Assembly: GCA_015039365.1 (NCBI GenBank)
Contig: WION01000522.1
Coordinates: 1 to 37,169, forward strand
Direction of reading: 5' to 3'
Length of the DNA stretch: 37,169 bases
DNA from: Amanita rubescens
Lineage: Eukaryota > Basidiomycota > Agaricomycetes > Agaricales > Amanitaceae
The translations under genes and the position numbers were made by a program. Shown here piece by piece: positions 10,295 through 19,615 of the stretch. The notes under the pieces are model-generated. The model saw only the letters and a program-made list of their open reading frames with translations. It did no database searches and was not told the DNA's origin. Each line of letters begins with the position of its first letter. The stretch's first letter is position 1.

Positions 10295-10846
10295 TTAGAC
10301 GAGGAAGGCGGAGGTGATGATTATGATATAGGCGGTTAGAAGACGCCAAAAGAAACGGAAGTTTCTTTGATTTTCGAGGCTTTCAACCTCTTGGTTATCT
10401 CTTTCGAGATTACGGCCTGTACGCCTATTTGCTATGTGTTGGGCTACTGAAGTGCCCCTGGGTGGAATCCAAAGATCTAAGGTGGGCGGAACACCTTCTT
10501 CGATAGCTGCTTGTCGACGACGATGTATTATTTCGTCTTGCAAGGTGCGACCGTTTCTAAGTCACGCGGCTAGGAAGTGATCTCTTTGATCGTGAACTGT
10601 GACAGGTCCACGAGTTGTGACACCGAATCTGGTATCAGGGTTGACAACACGAACTATCGTCCTAGAATAGGACGAAGATGGGATTGGTGCCGGTGTATCA
10701 ATAAAAGTCCGATCCCCTAGGATTAAGGGAAAAGGTGGGATTGGAGCGTCGTAAGAAGGAGGTAATCTCCGGGCAGGAGGAAATGATTCTCCTTCGGCTT
10801 CGTAAACTGGTAGCGGAGTACTAGTTTCAGAATCCAGTTTTCTTTC
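10295..10846 (-). CDS. Extra open frame upstream of gag in copia copy 1 (one internal stop)
   Basis: On the coding strand an open frame runs from 10846 to a stop two bases before the gag ATG, about 184 codons, interrupted only by one TGA at 10562-10564 (CGA to TGA by a CpG transition would explain it). The product is Pro/Ser/Thr-rich with a PPSY motif (ARRLPPSYDAPIPPFP), then a charged RRRQAAIEEGV region, and ends with a hydrophobic stretch (LLTAYIIIITSAFLV) that could be a C-terminal membrane anchor. There is no early ATG. The frame begins right after TTCTCTTTTAG, which looks like a 3' splice site, so it may be an exon of a spliced leader. Copy 2 has the same frame with different lesions. 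I do not recognise the family. Confidence 0.45.
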
Positions 10847-11729
10847 CTAAAAGAGAATTTAATGAGCTTAAAGCTTAATTAAAGCTAAAAGTCTAATTCG
10901 TCTTTATTAGGTTACCAGGGTGCCATAGACTAGAATGTCAGACTATATAGAGTTCCTCGGTTACGAGTACAGTCCATATTCGGTTAAACCAACCGACCCT
11001 GAGTAACTTAGTTACAAGCCAAGCTTAGATAAAGCTCAGGTCCACAGGTCCACTCGGTCTTGAAAGCTCGGATTATTCCTGAATGCTGTAAATGACATGC
11101 AAAATCAATCGCTGGCTCAAGCGCTCTTGGGCGAACCACGGTTTTACCCGTTGCGATTGTAAATGGAAATAACGTCTGGTCCATAAGCCCCCCAGACCGT
11201 TATGTAAGCACAACCAGTAATCAATATGAAACTTCTAAATGGGATTATGGGATCACCATAGAGCCCAAACTTAGAATGATCCTAACGATCATTCCGACTA
11301 AAGGAGTCCCTAAGGGCGCATCCTTAATCGATTGCGTGTACCACCCACAATGAGGTGTCAGCACATCGTTTATACTAGAAGTTGCTAGATACGAGCCATA
11401 TTGTATTCTAAAGCCTCTAAGGGGCTTATTATGGTATAGCGTGCAATAATACCCCAGTCACATCATGGTGCGCAAGCGCAAAAACACCATGGGGGCCGAT
11501 GTTGCCATGCCAGCGTCGAGAAACATAGGAAGTACCCTTATCCCTGGGTGTCTAGGAGATCCCCCTAAAGCCCTAGGGTCCGGGCGCATGTCATTAGCGC
11601 ATATGCCATATCAAGGATTAGTAATATCAAAATGATAAGACCATATCAGGCTCGCTGCGATACTATACCAGTGGGACATCATGTCGGATGACGAGCAAGC
11701 GAGCGGCGATGTGGGTCCTGGCAATATCG
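10847..11729 (-). other. Copia copy 1 untranslated leader
   Basis: About 880 bp lie between the 5' LTR with its primer site and the upstream open frame. It has no long open frame. Short hairpins are visible, for example CGAGCGCC-like pairs around 11115-11145. The matching region in copy 2 is 26023-26903 and is nearly identical, so the leader is conserved between copies. Packaging or dimerisation signals would be expected here, but none can be named. Confidence 0.6.
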
Positions 11730-11747
11730 ACGGCGGGGCCCATAACC
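11730..11747 (-). other. Primer binding site matching the initiator tRNA-Met anticodon arm
   Basis: Next to the 5' LTR the coding strand reads GGTTATGGGCCCCGCCG. This complements GGGCCCAUAACC, the anticodon stem-loop of eukaryotic initiator tRNA-Met, rather than the tRNA 3' end. Use of a cleaved initiator tRNA (half-tRNA priming) is known from Drosophila copia. The same sequence is present in copy 2 at 26902-26919. Confidence 0.75.
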
Positions 11748-12154
11748 TGACGAAGAAGACAGGTCTACGCGAGAGCATGTCCACAGCATGAGCAGGTGCA
11801 ATAGCTTACCTATTGCGATATGATCTTAGCACTACCCTTCGGCGTAGTAGTGATAGTAAGAGGAAGAGAATGGATTGTCCTATTCTACGATACAGGACAG
11901 GTTTATATACTAAGAGAGAACAAATATGTGTCTACATATGTGTAAGCGTATAGTATAGATGGGAAGATATGGCGTGCTAAGCACACCATAAGGTATGATC
12001 ATGAGTCTATCATGATGTCACCATGATATCATAATGAAGTCATTATGATGTCATCTCTATGTCATACATAAAGGATGACGCAAGCGATATGAGTAACATT
12101 GATTGTAGTCAATCAGTAGTTAATCATTCTATAAATATAATTCTATATTTAACA
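11748..12154 (-). repeat. 5' LTR of copia copy 1 (407 bp)
   Basis: This is the partner of the LTR at 6475-6881 with one difference by eye. It would carry the element promoter. ACATA (12155-12159) follows directly as the second target site duplication. Confidence 0.95.
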
Positions 12155-12159
12155 ACATA
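12155..12159. repeat. Target site duplication ACATA, right copy (copia copy 1)
   Basis: This repeats the five bases at 6470-6474 and marks the outer edge of copia copy 1. Confidence 0.9.
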
Positions 12160-12188
12160 TATTGATTATGTAATTTTAGATGTTTTCA

Positions 12189-14094
12189 TTAAAGGGAATA
12201 TACTGGGACTAATAACAAATAGGTTTCAGTTATCATAACAATGATGCAACTTCAGCTTACCGTTGTCTTTGAACCCAAGCGAAGGTGGAAAGTGGCTCGA
12301 TTTACCTTTAGTATTGGCATTTGCTGATGTTGAAACCTTAACAGGTGAACCAGACAGAAGTCCCGCAGGCACTTGTGAGCGCACTGGAGAGCTAGATGCT
12401 GGTGAAGCACATAATTAGCTAAAGTCATCCAATTAGAGAACATTTACCACTTGAACTCGACGCAAAATTGTAGTTGGCACCTGCTCCATCCCTCCGGGTT
12501 GTTAGAATCAAAGAACCGGACTCTAATAGGCACACAAATTCGTCGGTTTCGAAAACTGTTCCGATGTAGGCGAGAAGCCGTTGAATCTCGCCTCCAAATG
12601 GCAGTAAAAGAACCTGGCGAATCTAGTGAGAGACGCCGCGTGTCAACTGGGGTAGCATCCGAACGATATTTGTTTTACCTTGTGACCAGGGTTAATCGTA
12701 CTGTCGGCTGGTACACTCAATTGCGATTCAACGATAAGTCCCGTCGTCAAGAAAACAGCATTCTTTCCAAATTTATTATTTTCGCCCGAGAAGCAGATCT
12801 TACCCCCTTCATTTACGACCAAGTTGGGAGAGGTGTGTGATGGATTAAGGAAGGGTAAGCTTCACAGCTGCCGCCAATTGTCTAATAAATAATCATCATT
12901 AGCTAGGTCGACATACATAGCAATGGGCCACCCTACTCTTTACATGCAGATCCCCCCACAATTTTGAGAACTGTTTGTTCATATCCCAATGCAACATTCG
13001 AGCTGGGTTCAGGTCGTGGTTGACCATACCTGACAAACTGAATTACATCCGTATTCCTAGTATTATTGATATGTAGTGAGCATGTATGGATATCATACAC
13101 CGTTTATCTTGATATGTATTGATGCTTACCTGAGCTTCGGTAGCGTTTTATGGTCGTCACGTAATAGTGGGTCAATCAACTCTTCATCTAAGATAAAGGG
13201 GTTCATTTGTATATCCTTGTTTCGTTTAATGCCAGAGTCGACAATTTCTGGAAGTGAACCCAAATATAAAGGGGTGTTATGTTTTGAACCCACCTTCGTC
13301 GGTGTCTTTGTTGGCGTTCTGGATTTGAGTGAATGAGTACTGTGCATCCCTTCAGAATGATTGACACCATCCGACAAGCCATCAATGTCAGAATCAAAGA
13401 ATCTGCGCATGGTGTTATGGTCAGAGTCAGATAAAGTGATGCAGGTTTGCAAGCGCAAAAATTTACGTTTCAAAGTCATTAGTGACGTTAGAAGTCGAGG
13501 ACTTATCGCACAGGTTGTCTTTTGAACAGCGAGCAGTCTGAGTATGAGCAGTAAGCGCTGAATCTCTAAAATGCCCACAACTTTAGTACATGTATGATAG
13601 ATGAAGTAAATTCCACATACGCATGAAGTGACCACATATTCGGCTTCTTTACCTTGAGAAGAAAGGGATCGTCAGACATTTTGAGTACTGTGTCAGTCTC
13701 GCCAATGTTTCCTGGAACGGCCTGTTCAGGATTATCAACAATGGGAGGGATGCTTTCATCGTCACTAGAAATTCGGACAGTCTTCTTTTTCTTAGACTTC
13801 ACGGTCTCCAAAAGCCTTAGGACAGATGTTATTAGTGATTGATGGATGATGTACAAAAATGAACATACGGTTGTTCATTGTCAGATTCGACAATCTCATT
13901 CTGGTGTGCTTTATCGAGTAGGTTTTCTTGACCATCACTCAAACTGAGGACGAAAATGTGATCGACAGATATTCCGTGAAAGTTAATTGTTGAAATCACA
14001 ACGCAAGATGAAAAGGGACATACGAGGTCATGTCATCAATGACATCGCTTGATTTCTTTGCTTTGACTCCTTGTTTTCTCTTAGCGGGAGCCAT
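12189..14094 (-). CDS. Uncharacterised intron-rich protein, 3' end interrupted by copia copy 1
   Basis: The ATG at 14094 begins MAPAKRKQGVKAKKSSDVI. Exons joining in frame are 14024-14094, 13869-13943, 13621-13815, 13467-13565, 13130-13402 and about 13030-13056, with introns of 55-80 nt and GTATGT/GTAAGT donors. The N-terminal half is acidic, Ser-rich and probably disordered, with a basic patch at the start that could be a nuclear localisation signal. Further exons can be seen at about 12670-12840 (GENNKFGKNAVFLTTGLIVE, ESQLSVPADSTINPGHK) and 12290-12480 (SSSPVRSQVPAGLLSGSPVK), ending DNVPVYSL at 12189. It recalls a large Agaricomycete-specific family of unknown function in which a VPVYD-type motif opens a further C-terminal domain. 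That domain is missing here, and copia copy 1 begins 35 bp downstream. Exons between 12490 and 13030 are uncertain. Confidence 0.55.
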
Positions 14095-14910
14095 TCAATA
14101 GAGAGTTACACAAAAGTTGGGTGGAGGAGCAGAAGGCCGTTAGACGTGTGTAAGGAAACGTGCCGCAATAACCGACGCCATGTTAAGAGAATGAGATGGT
14201 GGCGATGCCGTCAGGCGATGAAAGGCATTGGAGCGATCAGGTGAAACATTTTTGAGTGGAATTAAATTGACCGCACATGGAAGTGCAATGTTTGTAAGAT
14301 TGATTCGTCAGCCCGTGCGCATTTTCGGTTGGATTAATGTTCAGGAACGATTGCTTCGCAATAAGCATGTATTGAGTACTAATCTAGAGCATGAATTTGA
14401 AAATATCGGAAAATGGACAAGCAGACGGTGTTCTGTATGAGTGCCGCTAACGCCCCCACTTCCTAGCGCCGATCCTGTGGAGTAGCTTGCAAATGAGACA
14501 AACTAAATTTCATAGCACAAAAACTGACCGGATAGACTTGATTAGCCCATTGGCTCAAGCCAGGTCAATCTAGGAGCGATTGTGTTGCAGGAGAAAGAGA
14601 AGCCAACATGGTTTGGAGCATACAACAAACAGAGCTCCGCTCATTGCTGTGCCCGTCGCAAGATTCATTATCCCACAGACGTACTCAATAATCGCGGATA
14701 ACTAGCGGCGTTGACAGTCTTTTATGTCCGTGTCATCATAGGACACCTGCAAGCACTGATCCGAGGTTTGCAGCACGTGGATAGGTGAAGGCTCATCCTT
14801 GTATCGGTCAATTCCGAGTGATGGCCGGGGTTCGCTCCTATATAATTATATTACAGTCTGAAGAGTTGTCGCATACAAGTTTTTCGTGATAACAGCCAGG
14901 GACAACGAAG
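14095..14910. other. Intergenic region between two divergent unknown genes
   Basis: About 815 bp separate the start of the minus-strand gene (14094) from the plus-strand start (14911), so it should hold both promoters. A TATA-like stretch (CTATATAATTATATTA) at about 14838-14853 lies 60-70 bp upstream of 14911. A small open frame at 14228-14440 shows nothing recognisable. Confidence 0.5.
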
Positions 14911-15859
14911 ATGTACGGCAAATATGACTTGGAAGGAGCTGGTATGTTCAACATATAAACATTAAGTTACTTAACTAAAGCATTATCGATGTACTAACAG
15001 CCAACCGACTCGAGAACATTGCAGGAGAAAGACATGTCATCGCCAATTCTGGGATACAGCTATCATGCTGCACCAAGGCATGGTTACTTTCATTAAAACA
15101 TTAAAGAACAGTGCTGATGGTGTATTTACCAGGCATCGGACTGGCCAAATGGCTACAGGATTGTCGAGATGACGAAAACAACAAAGCAACTTGTGTTTGC
15201 AGATGTAGCCACTAAAGATCAAATGCCTGTCACAAACGATGTAAACGAAGTCGTTGCGCACATTCAGGGCATCATTTGGCGACACGATCTTCCTCCTTTT
15301 AGAAACCAGACGATGTAAGTGCAAAGTTTTGGCACAAATATGTTAATAACAAGGGTCATGTCAGAAGTATTGGCCGAGCGAAGTACCTGCGTCAAAGTGT
15401 ATCGCTAACAGGGTTGGGTACACCAACATTTGATAATGCCTTGAAAGGGATATTGGACATATTCTTTTTTTGGATGTCATGTTCCTCGCGACAAACTCAA
15501 GCTGTGCTTATGCATCAATACCTACGGCGAGTTCACCAGTTTCGATTCCTCGAACCAATACTTCTCATCCATTAAAGACTGCAGTCCGATGGAGAAACAT
15601 ATACCGTTTGGAAGAGACATCAATCCATACGGTATTCTATCAGGCATTGAAAACACAGGTTACATTCATGTCACCGACAACTTAGTTAACTATTATGAGC
15701 AATCTACATTGGAGATGGGCGAGATGAAGTGAGTACTCAAGTATAAGAAAAAGCAAAGTACAAATGATCTTGTAGATATATGGAAATATCTCCTGTTCGC
15801 TTCCAAAATGGTGATATTGTTGAAGCTCAAGTCATGTTCACATTGGTTTCATTGCCCGG
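14911..15859 (+). CDS. Uncharacterised intron-rich protein, truncated at 15859 by an inserted element
   Basis: The ATG at 14911 begins MYGKYDLEGAG, with a donor at 14942 and acceptor before 15001 (ANRLENIAGERHVIANSGIQ). Other coding blocks are about 15133-15317 (DWPNGYRIVEMTKTTKQLVF, NEVVAHIQGIIWRHDLPPFR), about 15480-15728 (LCLCINTYGEFTSFDSSNQ, PFGRDINPYGILSGIENTGY, VNYYEQSTLEMGEM) and 15776-15859 (MEISPVRFQNGDIVEAQVMF). The last exon stops being gene-like exactly where TGTAACG starts at 15860. The block around GDIVEAQVMFTLVSLPG recalls the C-terminal part of Agaricomycete-specific proteins of unknown function. The join between the second and third exons is not settled. It is the divergent partner of the gene at 12189-14094. 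Confidence 0.5.
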
Positions 15860-15988
15860 TGTAACGAGCCGGTTCTGGCTACATTGAAACCGAACACCGA
15901 AGCGCACCGCATTCCGAGTCTCGGCATCACATCACGCATCACGGAAGCTTCCGAAGTCAAACCTTCGAGCCGACGACCTTCGGCAACA
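15860..15988 (+). mobile_element. Fragment beginning TGTAACG, probable LTR end of another element
   Basis: The gene at 14911-15859 is cut by sequence starting TGTAACGAGCC, which resembles the TGTAACGG start of the LTR at 27654. The 129-bp piece is hairpin-rich: CCGAGTCTCGG, CGGAAGCTTCCG and CCGAAG paired with CTTCGG. It ends where the DNA transposon inverted repeat begins at 15989. No matching second end is seen in the window, so the identity is an inference from start sequence and style. Confidence 0.4.
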
Positions 15989-18270
15989 CTTTACCCTCCC
16001 CCACATGTCCTTGTGGACTCCCGGACTCCTCAGGACTCCTCAGGACTCCCTGTAGACTCCTGATAAATTGACATAAAATGCCAGGAGTGGACAAGGACTC
16101 CTTGTGGACTCCTTGTTCACTCCCTGTTCACTCCTCATTGACTGCAAAAAAGCGAAAAATGCCAGGAGTCATCCCACAAGGAGTGGACCAGGAGTCCCTG
16201 TGGAGTCCTGCTCACTCCTGGTTCAAAGCAAAAAAGTAGCAAGTAAAAATTGCAAGGACTGGACAGGAGTCCCTGTGGAGTCCTGCTCACTCCCTGCTCA
16301 TTTGTCATTACTGTAACGGCAACATAAATCTGTTGCACTACAATGCTGTGACATAACAGTGAATCTAAATAACTACAAACCATTTAAAAACATCATCTGT
16401 GCCAATCAATACCAACACCATCACCACCACTATCATCATCACCATCCACCTGTGGCCCACTTTTTTCCTGCTCTGATTGTTTGTTGATGTAGTATGCAGG
16501 AACCAGTTAAAATTGCTGCTAATCATCCTTTTCAGTATTTGCTCATAACCACCTAGTAAGGCATTCAATGTTCACATGCCTGTGTATTGAAGGCACACAT
16601 GTAACTGAGTCACATCTTCATGGAAACTTAATCCATCAGGATTCCTACTCATTCCCAGCCATTCCTATTGCATCCTATGTAAGTAGACTGACATCACCAG
16701 TACTTTACACTCATGTGCAATTTCATGCTGCTTTCCAAATTTCAGATGGGCATGCATGTTGTTTGGCAATGTTTATACTTGCAATAAAAACCTGAAAATT
16801 CATATGATCCAGGTCATATAGGACTTATTGTAAAACCAAATAATCCCAAGTACTTGAAATATTTGCAAAAGACCTTTTCAGATGTGAGTGTGAGGAAATT
16901 GTAAAGTCTGAAAATAATCTTGAAAATGTCCCATGTGATCAAGGACATGCAAGAATTATGATGCCAAACTAAATAAGCTAAAATGTGAATGCAAAAAGTC
17001 TGTTTGTCTTTTGGTTTTGCCACTCCATGTGTGACCACCTGCAAAGTCAATTTGGGAGGGGTGTCTGGTGATGATCAAGTTTGGTCAGTTTTAGGAAGTT
17101 GGGGTTGCTGGTGGTTATGAGTGACTGGAAGTGCTGGAAGTCAGTTGCAGTGACTTGTGCAATGGTTCAGAGTAGCATCAGAAAACATGCCAAAAATCTG
17201 ACATCTGATGGTGTCTGATTCCTGATTACCTGACTGGTGCTGGGACACTTGGAGGGTATGGGATGCAAAGCAGCAAATCCAAGGCCCATTCTTCCTGATC
17301 ATCTTTGTTATGTGCATGGTGTTTGTACATGGAAATTGCTGCCATCTTAAAGTTGTGTTACAAAACATCACAGGGCTCAGCTCTTATTAGATGGAGCCTC
17401 ATTTCATTCAGCCTTGGAACTGGTTGTTTGATTGTCTGACAATCAGATGTCATCAGTTAATATCAGACAACAGACAACCAGTGTTTCAGACACTGTCAGA
17501 CCATCACCATCAGACAACCAGTGTTCCAGCACAAGTCAGGCAATCAGAAAATCAGATCAGGTTCAAAAGACTGGTGTTCAAAACAGTACTTTGCAAGTAT
17601 CTTGAGTTTGGCAGCATTTGTCACTGCAATTCTTGCACAGATGTGATCACATGATTTTTTTTGATTTTTTTGATTTTTTTCAAAGCTATGTTTGAAAATG
17701 TATTTTGTGAATATCTCATGTTTGACTTTATTTGGCATTATGATTGTTGCATATTCTGAATCACAAAAGCTAGGTGCATCTTTTTTGTCACAATCACATA
17801 TTACATAATGTCACACTTCTATAAAAGGAAATTTTCAATTTTGTTATATTTTTATCTTATCTTATCTAGGCCATCATATTACTTAAGCTGCCTATCATCT
17901 ATCTATCTATCTAATCTTATCTCCACTGCCCCCCCTTTTCCCGAGGGGGTGCTGGGGGATATGTGCCAGATGCCCCCTCCTTATATACCTGTGGGCCTGC
18001 ACACAGACCAACTGGTCATGTCACATGACCACATAAACAGGAATGAAACAAGAGTCCTTACACTCCTTGTGGACTCCTCATACAGGGAGTCCAGAGGAGT
18101 CCTGGGAGTCTACAGGGAGTCTACCGGGAGTCCCAGCTCACTCCTGGTACATTTTGGCTGGGATGAGGGGTCTTCCAGGGAGGTGGGAGTCCCTCTGGAG
18201 TCCTGGGAATTCCCAGGAGTGAGCCAGGAGTCCTCAGGAGTCCACAAGGAATGCGTGGGGGAGGGTAAAG
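15989..18270. mobile_element. DNA transposon with terminal inverted repeats, non-autonomous (family D, copy 1)
   Basis: The left end reads CTTTACCCTCCCCCAC, then TCCTTGTGGACTCC. The right end is its reverse complement (GGAGTCCACAAGGA, then GTGGGGGAGGGTAAAG). Internal to both ends are arrays of GGAGTCC/GGACTCC (16013-16300 and 18060-18250), probably subterminal transposase-binding repeats. The interior is AT-rich with many CAGACAACCAG-like strings near 17440-17560 and no transposase frame. The interior is related in inverted orientation to the element at 31910-34385 (compare 16800-17060 with 33860-34080). No clear target site duplication is left at this copy. The superfamily is not certain; the 8-bp duplication at the second copy fits hAT or Zisupton/KDZ-like groups. 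Confidence 0.75.
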
Positions 18271-18767
18271 ACCTCCAACTCTGCCACCTGCAGAATGTAT
18301 GAATATGTACCCTAGGTTGCTATGCGTTTCATACCCACTCTCCCTGCCAGGAGTTGCAGTCACCACCATCCCCATCCCCTACCTCCATTGCCTTGGCTAA
18401 CACTGGGCAAGCACTTGGAGCCTGTGGGATGTGGGTGCAGTAGGGAACTGCAGCTGTGGAGACTGCAAAACTGTGGCTCATGTGCTATGTCTGGACCATG
18501 GACCAAAAAATCTGAAAAAATCAAAAAAGGGACCAGGCCTATAAAGGCCTGCCCTACATCCAATTATTAATCTATTCCAGTCAAAGTTCTTTTTTTATGC
18601 CATTCTTTGTAAAAAATCAAGTAAAAATACAAAAAATATTCTGTAAATGTTTGTAGGCAAAATTTCCATTCAGAAAAAAAAGTATAGCATCATCCAGTTG
18701 ATTCCCTTGTTTGTACATTCCTATATTTGCATATTAGCCTGTGGAATACAATAATAAAATAAGTTTC
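18271..18767. other. Non-coding stretch between DNA transposon and zinc-knuckle ORF
   Basis: This region has mixed composition and holds no convincing gene. It includes CCAGGCCTATAAAGGCCTG (18532-18550), a near-palindrome, and A-rich runs around 18600-18690. It may be the 3' non-coding part of the decayed transposon whose ORF tail begins at 18768. Confidence 0.4.
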
Positions 18768-19186
18768 TTACCCAAACTGACATTGTGATCTTCTTCCTGA
18801 TCCTGGACAGTCACTGCCATCATGGCCAGCATCTTCACACACCCTGCACTTTCTCTTTGCCCTATGACTTGTTCCAGTTACAAATGTAGTAGAGGTGATG
18901 CCAGATGCTACATGGGATCTTTTTGATTTCTTTCTGCTTCCAGATGGACGAAGCAAGTTCAATGCATCTGTTGCATTCCCATGATGGCCAGACAAAGAGC
19001 CAGTATCACCCATTGAAAGCATTGAAAGCATTGAAGAACTGGATGCTACTGGTTCACTATCAATATCCATTATACTTTCATCACTTGGGGTTGGTGTGCT
19101 CTGATGACTGCAACCAATATCCAGAACCATCATATCTTGAGACTCTGCTGCTGTTGCAGAGGTAGTTGTAGATACATTATGGATTT
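18768..19186 (-). pseudogene. C-terminal part of a decayed transposase-like ORF with CCHC zinc knuckle
   Basis: The minus-strand frame reads IHNVSTTTSATAAESQ, a Ser/Thr/Asp-rich linker, a basic RKKSKRSHVASG patch, and ends with a zinc knuckle CRVCEDAGHDGSDC (Cys-X2-Cys-X4-His-X4-Cys). The frame is continuous across copia copy 2 once the element and one GATTT are ignored: AIEI at 27331 joins HNVS at 19186. As the sequence stands, an open frame can be read from inside the LTR (19223) into this ORF. Knuckle-tailed proteins of this kind are common among fungal DNA transposases; the superfamily is not identified. Confidence 0.5.
19182..19186. repeat. Target site duplication GATTT, left copy (copia copy 2)
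   Basis: GATTT precedes the LTR at 19187 and recurs at 27327-27331, flanking copia copy 2. Confidence 0.9.
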
Positions 19187-19593
19187 TGACGAAGAAGACA
19201 GGTCTACGCGAGAGCATGTCCACAGCATGAGCAGGTGCAATAGCTTACCTATTGCGATATGATCTTAGCACTACCCTTCGGCGTAGTAGTGATAGTAAGA
19301 GGAAGAGAATGGATTGTCCTATTCTACGATACAGGACAGGTTTATATACTAAGAGAGAACAAATATGTATCTACATATGTGTAAGTGTATAGTATAGATG
19401 GGAAGATATGGCGTGCTAAGCACACCATAAGATGTGATCATGAGTCTATCATGATGTCACCATGATATCATAATGAAGTCATTATGATGTCATCTCTATG
19501 TCATACATAAAGGATGACGTGAGCGATATGAGTAACATTGATTGTAGTCAATCAGTAGTTAATCATTCTATAAATATAATTCTATATTTAACA
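19187..19593 (-). repeat. 3' LTR of copia copy 2 (407 bp)
   Basis: This has the same LTR family and length as in copy 1. By eye it differs from its partner at 26920-27326 at three bases, all A/G transitions. Relative to copy 1 it shares further changes with its partner (for example GTAAGTG instead of GTAAGCG and GACGTGAGC instead of GACGCAAGC). Confidence 0.95.
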
Positions 19594-19605
19594 CACCCCT
19601 TCGCT
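19594..19605 (-). other. Polypurine tract of copia copy 2
   Basis: The coding strand reads GCGAAGGGGTG directly before the 3' LTR, identical to copy 1. Confidence 0.8.
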
Positions 19606-19615
19606 TAGATATCCT

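Larger units (their letters stand above)
6475..12154 (-). mobile_element. Ty1/copia LTR retrotransposon, copy 1, internally deleted (non-autonomous)
   Basis: The element is bounded by two 407-bp LTRs (6475-6881 and 11748-12154) ending in the usual TG/CA dinucleotides on the coding (minus) strand, and by 5-bp direct repeats ACATA (6470-6474 and 12155-12159). Reading on the minus strand the order is LTR, primer binding site, leader with an extra open frame, gag, a shortened pol with RT and RNase H, polypurine tract, LTR. Compared with copy 2 it lacks exactly 2460 bp (copy 2 coordinates about 22097-24556), which removes the gag-pol linker, protease, integrase and the start of the integrase-RT spacer. 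The join is at 9384/9385. The two LTRs differ at one position by eye, so insertion is recent. It sits just past the last recognisable exon of the unknown gene at 12189-14094. Confidence 0.95.

Noticed and set aside
12451..12840. 129-codon plus-strand open frame
   Set aside because: It lies antisense to exons of the minus-strand gene whose frames and introns read coherently; it is a shadow frame.
14228..14440. 70-codon plus-strand frame in the divergent intergenic region
   Set aside because: No domain, no intron support and no upstream context; length is expected by chance.
16013..16300. Regularly spaced GGAGTCC/GGACTCC repeats considered as a CRISPR-like array or satellite
   Set aside because: The organism is eukaryotic, spacing is irregular and both orientations occur next to terminal inverted repeats; they are better read as subterminal transposon repeats.
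15981..18280. Target site duplication for DNA transposon copy 1
   Set aside because: Flanks CGGCAACA and ACCTCCAA do not match at 8 bp; only weak partial similarity is present, so none is annotated.
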